Of a stretch of 64,000 nt of DNA, positions 59,701 to 64,000 are shown piece by piece. The notes under the pieces are model-generated. The model worked only from the letters and a program-made list of their open reading frames with translations, was not told the DNA's origin and searched no databases. Source of the DNA: Acanthaster planci (taxonomy: Eukaryota > Echinodermata > Asteroidea > Valvatida > Acanthasteridae); NCBI RefSeq assembly GCF_001949145.1, contig NW_019091410.1, positions 347,971 through 411,970 of the forward strand, given 5' to 3'. Position 1 is the stretch's first letter, and every line of letters begins with the position of its first letter. Both the position numbers and the translations under genes were made by a program.

Positions 59701-61915
59701 AACAGACGGTGTGACTGACCATGTCAGTTTTAAGGTATGTGAGGATGCAAAAAGCTACCAGAAGCACGGAGTCTTGGATAAAGATGGGGTTCATTTTGCC
59801 ACCACACTGAAACACACAGCCAGAAACACATACCAGGATGAGCTAGGTGAGTGATGTAATGGCCCATTCAAATATGGCGAAAATCATGAGCAACAGAATT
59901 GAAAGGAACTTTAACATTTCACCGACAATGGCTGCACCCGTGAAAAGGTAAGTACAAATTCTTGTTCTTCTGATGAATAGCTAGGAATGGACAAACAACG
60001 TCACTGTCATTCCACCCTACGAATTTTTCAGTGGTGGAGATTTCCTACATTCAATGACTGAACTCACCCAGCCTGCCAAATAGCTCCACTCCGAGGGCAG
60101 CAAATATGAAGAACAGCAGGAAAAACAGAAGACCCAGATTGCCAACCTGCAGCCCAGAACGAGCTTCATTAATACAAATTCTCAAGATTCATGTTAGTCC
60201 CTCTGGAACATTATCAAGGCAAATTTCATTTTACTACATAAGAATAAATAAGTGAAGTTCTAAAATTTTTTTTCAGGAATACTGTGGGCATCTGGTGAAA
60301 TTCCTTACTTTATCGCTCATTTTATACAAAAATTCACATAAACCTGATGATAACTATTGTGCCCTTTTCGTCTCTTTGATTGACACTGAACAATCATCTT
60401 TCTCCAAGTCATTTTGCAGCCTTTTTTGTTTAAATGCGCAAAGTAGATCATTTTACTTACCCAGTCTGAAGTCAATATTCACAAAAAGTGAGGTATTTTC
60501 TATTGAATTTAATCTTTACTTACAACAAACAGGTACAACTCAACATGCATGTTACAATATGGCACTACATCTAAGTGATATTTATTTTTAAGAAATTAAA
60601 GTTTGTGCAACTGTCATAAGCATATCTACAGTTCAAATTGGATGTTACCATATTGAGGTTGGGCATACCAATAGATAATTTTTGGGTCGTCCTGAAGAAA
60701 TTTATGCAACGAAAATTACCATGGGTGACCTAGGTAATACCGGGAACCCATTTCTAGTCCGTTGACAAACGATTCAATGAGCGGGGGAACATTTCTCAAA
60801 ACGATGATCTGTATTCAGCGAGTATGACGCACTGAACAACATTTGTCCCTTGGCATTTTCAAAAGAAGCAACGTCCTCGAAGTCGCTAATAACCAGATCA
60901 TCTTTTTCAATTTTGTACGAGAAAATTGGCAGGCAGATTAAAAATAACATCAAGTGCCGAGCCATGTAATGTGGTACAGATCACCAGTTATGGTCTTTTG
61001 GTAATACACATGACAATCTCTGTAGGGCAACAACCAAGCTGACTGTTTTTTCCCTTCACAAGCAACATGACACATTACCTGTGGTAAGGCCTGGGATATT
61101 GTATCCAACAGTGAGCGAATACCTCTGGCAATTCTTAACAACTTGAGCACTGCACACACGGTGAGAGAGACAACGGGGGGGAAAAAGAGAACATACAAAG
61201 TGCAAGAGAGAAAAACCATCAACCAATGTCATCATGCAAACGGTGCTGGTCAAAACCAAAATAACAAAAAACAAAAAAACAACAACCATGTCATAATCAC
61301 ATACAGGAACAATGCACCAATGGAAATCCAGTTAGCAACAAGGAGCGGCCAATAAGGCACTGACAAACAAAAGCTGCTCATGCATATGTAGTGGTTTTTA
61401 ATATACACTGCAAAGGCAAGACATGACTGGGCATAATGGTTAGAGCAAACTTGTGGCAAACAAGTTTAAGGACGACATCCAAATAATCACCAAGGTTTTG
61501 GAAAGTCAACAATTCTCAGAAACCTTTCTCACAAAAGGCTCCCCTCCAAAACCTTGGATGAAAGTTTGGATTTCTTTCTTGGATTTCAAAACAAAAGGAA
61601 GCAGCCCTGTCAAAAACAAAGAAAAAAATTAAAACATTTTAACAAAACATGAAATGATAAACAAATATTCAACAACATCTTTCAGACATGCACTCAATTA
61701 TACATGTATTGATATGCAGTGATGTACAGTCCACTGTGCCCTGGTCATGCAAGACACCCACAAATGAGACAAATAAAGAGAACTGAAGTCTGACGGCATG
61801 CTTTGGGAAGGGAACACCATGCAGACGACGTGGAGACACATTACCTGTGGGATGGCGCCCATTAGGACAGCCAGCAGCTCTCGCAGGCCTTTCATGGTCT
61901 TCATGATTTTCAGCA
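46820..61915 (-). CDS. Cav3: T-type (Cav3) voltage-gated calcium channel alpha-1, 3' part of gene
   Basis: Pore-forming subunit of a low-voltage-activated calcium channel in the plasma membrane. Eight coding segments are supported: two alternative S4-S5 exons (61845-61915 and 61079-61149), S5 (60068-60146), pore loop (59433-59554), S6 plus proximal tail (58492-58812), a 33-nt exon (53963-53995), a 57-nt exon (52214-52270), a 157-nt exon (48444-48600) and the terminal exon (46820-47784). All junction phases agree. The S5 stretch [20 protein letters not shown], the pore [10 protein letters not shown] and [14 protein letters not shown] are diagnostic for the T-type class; Cav1, Cav2 and Nav differ there. 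Repeats I-III and the start of IV lie beyond base 64000. The two longest introns, in the tail region, carry several MITEs. Confidence 0.92.
48124..48170. repeat. Perfect 22-bp inverted repeat, 3-nt loop, in last Cav3 intron
   Basis: Arms 48124-48145 and 48149-48170 (ATTATGTGGCTTCCAATGAA plus AT) are exact complements separated by GAA. Transcribed RNA would form a 22-bp stem. Confidence 0.9.
48444..48600 (-). CDS. Cav3: Cav3 tail exon, 157 nt
   Basis: Acceptor CACTATTTTCCTGCCCAG and donor GGAG|GTAGGA. The frame reads [38 protein letters not shown] and [11 protein letters not shown], ending with one extra base that pairs with the next exon. It starts in phase 0, matching the exon upstream. Confidence 0.75.
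51198..51719. mobile_element. piggyBac-like MITE (TTAA target), in Cav3 intron
   Basis: TTAA flanks at 51194-51197 and 51720-51723. Inverted ends are CCACTTGCTGCCGGG and CCCGGCGGCAAGTGG (one mismatch). Length is 522 bp, with no transposase. Confidence 0.75.
52214..52270 (-). CDS. Cav3: Probable Cav3 tail exon, 57 nt
   Basis: On the minus strand a long pyrimidine tract (TTTGTTTGTGTTCCTCTCAC, then CTCTCCAACCAG) precedes [19 protein letters not shown], ending at AGG|GTAATT. It is 57 nt, phase 0 on both sides, and fits between the 33-nt and 157-nt exons without a frame change. The donor is not ideal; the frame stays open beyond it. The opposite strand of the same place also has a spliceable open frame (52172-52282), so some doubt remains. 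Confidence 0.5.
53372..53630. mobile_element. hAT MITE with perfect 8-bp target duplication, in Cav3 intron
   Basis: Ends CAGTGGCGTAGC and GCTATGCCCCTG are inverted (with mismatches) and of the hAT type. Flanks are both CATGTCAG (53364-53371 and 53631-53638). Length 259 bp. G-rich and C-rich subterminal tracts face each other. Confidence 0.88.
53963..53995 (-). CDS. Cav3: Cav3 microexon, 33 nt
   Basis: Eleven codons, [11 protein letters not shown], in phase 0, after a very long pyrimidine tract (about 60 nt, visible as AGAAAGAAAAAA on the plus strand) ending GTCGTAG, and before AAG|GTAGCT. Its multiple-of-three length makes it a candidate optional exon. Confidence 0.65.
55693..55860. mobile_element. 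Foldback MITE, family 1, copy 2, in Cav3 intron
   Basis: Long inverted halves: ATTCACAAAAGTGC, CCTCCAAGAGTTTGCAA and TTGGCCA-TCAC, mirrored on the right to GAATAGCCCA. Total 168 bp. It is homologous to 14110-14280. Confidence 0.75.
56606..56937. repeat. Tandem duplication, two units of about 158 bp, in Cav3 intron
   Basis: Copies start at 56606 and 56764 with GCATACTRTAGAA. They share AAAATTAAATGTGGGTTAGG, TTAATTCAGGGTGAGTTTA and GGAAACAATCCCCAAG in order, about 85-90 percent alike by eye. Confidence 0.8.
57859..58353. mobile_element. Harbinger-like MITE (TTA target), in Cav3 intron
   Basis: Ends GGCCCCCCACCAAAAAATAC and, inverted, GGCCCCCCAAAAAAGTTGG, both followed by GGTCTCTGGTCAG. Flanks are TTA on both sides (57856-57858 and 58354-58356), the 3-bp TWA target of PIF/Harbinger elements. 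Length is 495 bp with no transposase. Confidence 0.75.
58492..58812 (-). CDS. Cav3: Cav3 exon: repeat IV pore end, S6 helix and proximal tail
   Basis: Acceptor CCCCTCCAG, donor AAC|GTGAGT, 107 codons in phase 0. It begins [19 protein letters not shown] (extracellular, Cys-rich), then the S6 helix [20 protein letters not shown] and [18 protein letters not shown], then a strongly acidic and Gln-rich helix ([20 protein letters not shown]) ending SSDDN. The S6 end is nearly invariant in T-type channels and forms the inner gate. Confidence 0.95.
59433..59554 (-). CDS. Cav3: Cav3 exon: repeat IV pore loop with selectivity aspartate
   Basis: Acceptor TTTCTTTGTCCTGTAG, donor AAG|GTAGCA, 122 nt; it completes an Asp codon with the previous exon. 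It encodes [20 protein letters not shown] and [20 protein letters not shown]. The Asp in TADNW is the repeat IV member of the EEDD filter typical of T-type channels. The usual Gly before it is Ala here. Confidence 0.95.
60068..60146 (-). CDS. Cav3: Cav3 exon: repeat IV S5 helix
   Basis: Acceptor GGGCTGCAG, donor CTGG|GTGAGT, 79 nt. It reads [20 protein letters not shown] then ELFGRL, and ends one base into the Asp codon that opens the pore exon. It accepts either S4-S5 exon in phase 0. Confidence 0.93.
61079..61149 (-). CDS. Cav3: Cav3 alternative exon B: repeat IV S4 end and S4-S5 linker (canonical-like)
   Basis: 71 nt, acceptor CGTGTGTGCAG, donor CAG|GTAATG. It encodes (V)[19 protein letters not shown] then ALPQ, close to the usual T-type linker LKLLKMA-G-RALLDT--QALPQ. 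It has the same length and phases as exon A, 695 nt upstream. Using both (142 nt) or neither would break the frame, so splicing must choose one. Confidence 0.88.
61845..61915 (-). CDS. Cav3: Cav3 alternative exon A: divergent repeat IV S4-S5 linker
   Basis: 71 nt, acceptor CGTGTCCAAACAG, donor CAG|GTAATG. It encodes (V)[19 protein letters not shown] then AIPQ. It keeps nine of 23 residues of exon B, including the G-x-R-x-LL core and final PQ, but replaces the Arg/Asp pattern (for example [11 protein letters not shown] by [11 protein letters not shown]). Identical length, phases and even donor sequence point to a tandem exon duplication. It is open and not degraded, so it is likely functional. 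Confidence 0.85.
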
Positions 61916-61919
61916 CTGT

Positions 61920-64000
61920 TTGGACACGGGGGATGGCAACGAGCAGGGAAAGAGTCAGGTCACAGGGGGTCATAGACGGGGAGCCATGGGTAAAACTACA
62001 ATGATTTGTTCGATCGGTGAAGTATGCCGATGTTGCTGCGCAGGGTACCAGCAGGGGGTAGATACTCCATGTTGACTTGTGTATCTTAACCATTTTTTTT
62101 ATACAATACCTTTCTAATCTAATCACATAAACTTCAACAAGCCAGGGAGGTACATTCCTTTGCAGCAAATGTGGCAATGAAGCATCAATTGCAGACATCA
62201 CTATCAACCTTCACAACAGGTCTCTGGTATATGGGAAGCACGGAATGACACCATTTCAATGAACCTTGCTTACTTATGAGTTCCCCATGTGATTTCCATT
62301 GAGAAAATAATTCAGTGTCTCCCTTGCTTTTACCTACACGTACATGAATTCTACACAGGAACCACTAATTATCTGACAACTCCCAAAATCCAATACCAGT
62401 AGTTTTTTCAATAAAAATGACACGATGGGGGCCTATTTGTTAAATGAAAAGTAAATGCTACATGTTAAAGAAACTTAACATGGCAGAAAAAATCTTTCCA
62501 TTTTGACAAAACAAAATAAGTCTCAAAAAGAAAAAAAACACACACACACAATTTTTGTTGTGAGAAGAAGAGTAAGAGCTGTATGCGAGAAGAAAGCGAG
62601 AGAGAAGGAAATACGACTGACGTTTGTGAAAGAATAAGGCAGTGTCGTTAGAAAGGCACATTGGTGGTAAAATGAGCTGGTGTGTGTGCTTTAAAGTTAG
62701 TGACAGTGCTGGGCAGAAATGGCTGAGCGAGACATGTTAGTGCAGTGGCTGTCACCCACACAACTAAAGGAACAGTCCATCACTTGTCATTTGTGCATTA
62801 TGTTCCTTTGAGGCATCAGAATCATTCAAATTCTAAAGAAGGGTGCCTTAGAAGTTTCAGGCTGACCACCAACTGGATTTATATTCTTTTCATTTTTTGC
62901 AATTTTTTTTCAAAGATTTCACACAGATATAAGATTCTTTACACTGTGCATCCATATGACTTCTGTATCGCTGGATAGGGCTGTGGGCAATGCATAACCA
63001 TTAACCATTCTACTTATTTCATCACAAACTTGTTACACTTACAAACCCATGAGCAATTTTTTTTACCAAAACGGATTTGACGACCTTTCAATGTCATCAT
63101 AACAAGTGTAATGAATGCATGAATGATGTGCCTCAAGGGACATGTACATCCCATTACAGAAAGCGGCAAAGTCATTGAAAGGCAAGAAATTTGAAGCGCA
63201 AGACTGGGAGTGAAGGGAGGAAGGAGACATAGCAGAAATGAACACACAACGACACACCATGCCCAATGCACAAGCAAAATCAACATCAGTCCATGCACGA
63301 CTTCAGCAAAAAAAATCAATATTCAATATAAGAGATTCCAAATGATTTGAACTGAGTCCATATATAAATCATCTTTTTCCAATGCCAAGCGAGCGAGTGA
63401 CATCGATCTTGCAGTAGCTTATTCCTTTTTCAGCTTTCATTAGTGTGTCATATATCTTAAAGGCTTCAAAATGAGCAATAATCCACCACTGCGGACTTTT
63501 GAGTCTCAAGTGGTCTTCTAAGATTATCTTTGTATTGCAACTTGATGAACTGTTGCCCACTGTCAGCTGATCTTAAAACTCAAAAGAAACTCACTTGAAT
63601 TGTCAAGTCTTAGAAATGATACGCTGGAATCTGTTGTCAAAATTTCAGCATCTTTTCCTCCCCGAGCGAATTGGAAACCACAATTCTAAGTGGCAAATCT
63701 TTTGCCTCTTTGAATTGTGAAGACAAACCTTCATTTAAAATGGCATTTTTCGTTCCTTGAAATATTTGAAATTCACAGCCCATGCATCATGCATTTCAAG
63801 CAAGCATGCATTGATTAGTTGCAACTTTAGAGCTCAACAGTGAATACACAATCACATGTTGATAAAAAAAACCTGGCTTTATTTCTCATTGTTTAGTAGG
63901 TTTGAAAAATATCTTTTACTGTCTTATGTTAGTGCCACATGCACTTTTGTATCATTTTCCCCAAGGAATGTCTGAAAAATTACACTGAAATTTGAGATTC
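61920..64000. other. Presumed Cav3 intron; no further exon found
   Basis: The exon carrying the start of repeat IV S4 must lie upstream, but no matching frame is seen to the end of the window, so it lies outside. A CA-rich microsatellite sits at 62533-62549, and the short repeat copy 2 at 62764-62815. Confidence 0.6.
62764..62815. repeat. Short dispersed repeat, copy 2
   Basis: ACAGTCCATCACTTG, TTTGTGCATTATGTTCCTTT and GAGGCATCA match the copy at 14374-14424 in order. Confidence 0.5.

Noticed and set aside
61698-62207. 169-codon minus-strand frame as a single protein
   Set aside because: Only the 71 nt at 61845-61915 between splice sites is channel-like; the rest is intron read-through.
1-64000. 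CRISPR arrays, operons, ribosome binding sites, bacterial-type mobile elements
   Set aside because: The window has spliced animal genes and eukaryotic transposons; no regular spacer arrays or bacterial gene organisation are present.

Overview
This is animal nuclear DNA: AT-rich, with spliced genes, long introns, many transposon relics and a 46-base assembly gap. The closest matches I can judge by eye, the frequent ACATGTACATGT-type simple sequence and the kinds of repeats suggest a marine invertebrate, perhaps a deuterostome such as amphioxus, an echinoderm or a hemichordate. The species cannot be fixed from this window.

The best-supported gene is the 3' part of a T-type (Cav3) voltage-gated calcium channel on the minus strand (46820-61915, continuing upstream beyond base 64000). 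Its exons encode the repeat IV S4-S5 linker, the S5 helix, the pore loop, S6, and a Ser-rich cytoplasmic tail. The S4-S5 linker is present as two adjacent 71-nt exons with the same phase and different sequence, which look mutually exclusive. This is the most interesting signal in the window. A second, complete-looking small gene lies on the plus strand (39976-41292, three coding exons, about 134 aa, unidentified) downstream of a TATA box.

Layout: 0.3-2.05 kb holds two related minus-strand ORF groups that share a hydrophobic segment followed by a GC-x-x-DHP motif, with a Death-domain-like ORF. At 5.1 kb there is a small minus-strand ORF. At 6.5-7.9 kb lies a broken C2H2 zinc finger / family-B DNA polymerase relic of a virus-like or Polinton-like element. 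At 9.2-12.05 kb are coding-like plus-strand exons of an unknown, possibly decayed gene. From 14 to 38 kb the window is mostly mobile-element territory: tRNA-derived SINEs, four LINE relics, satellite arrays, a 2-kb TA-flanked element carrying seven copies of one 13-mer, and a non-autonomous hAT with a perfect 8-bp target duplication. After the small gene at 40-41 kb comes a gene-poor stretch, then the channel gene. The channel introns contain further MITEs (hAT-, piggyBac- and Harbinger-like), a perfect 22-bp hairpin and tandem duplications.

The genes do not form an operon-like unit. The strongest functional reading is the channel's alternative splicing. The rest is a small conserved-looking gene in a transposon-rich background.
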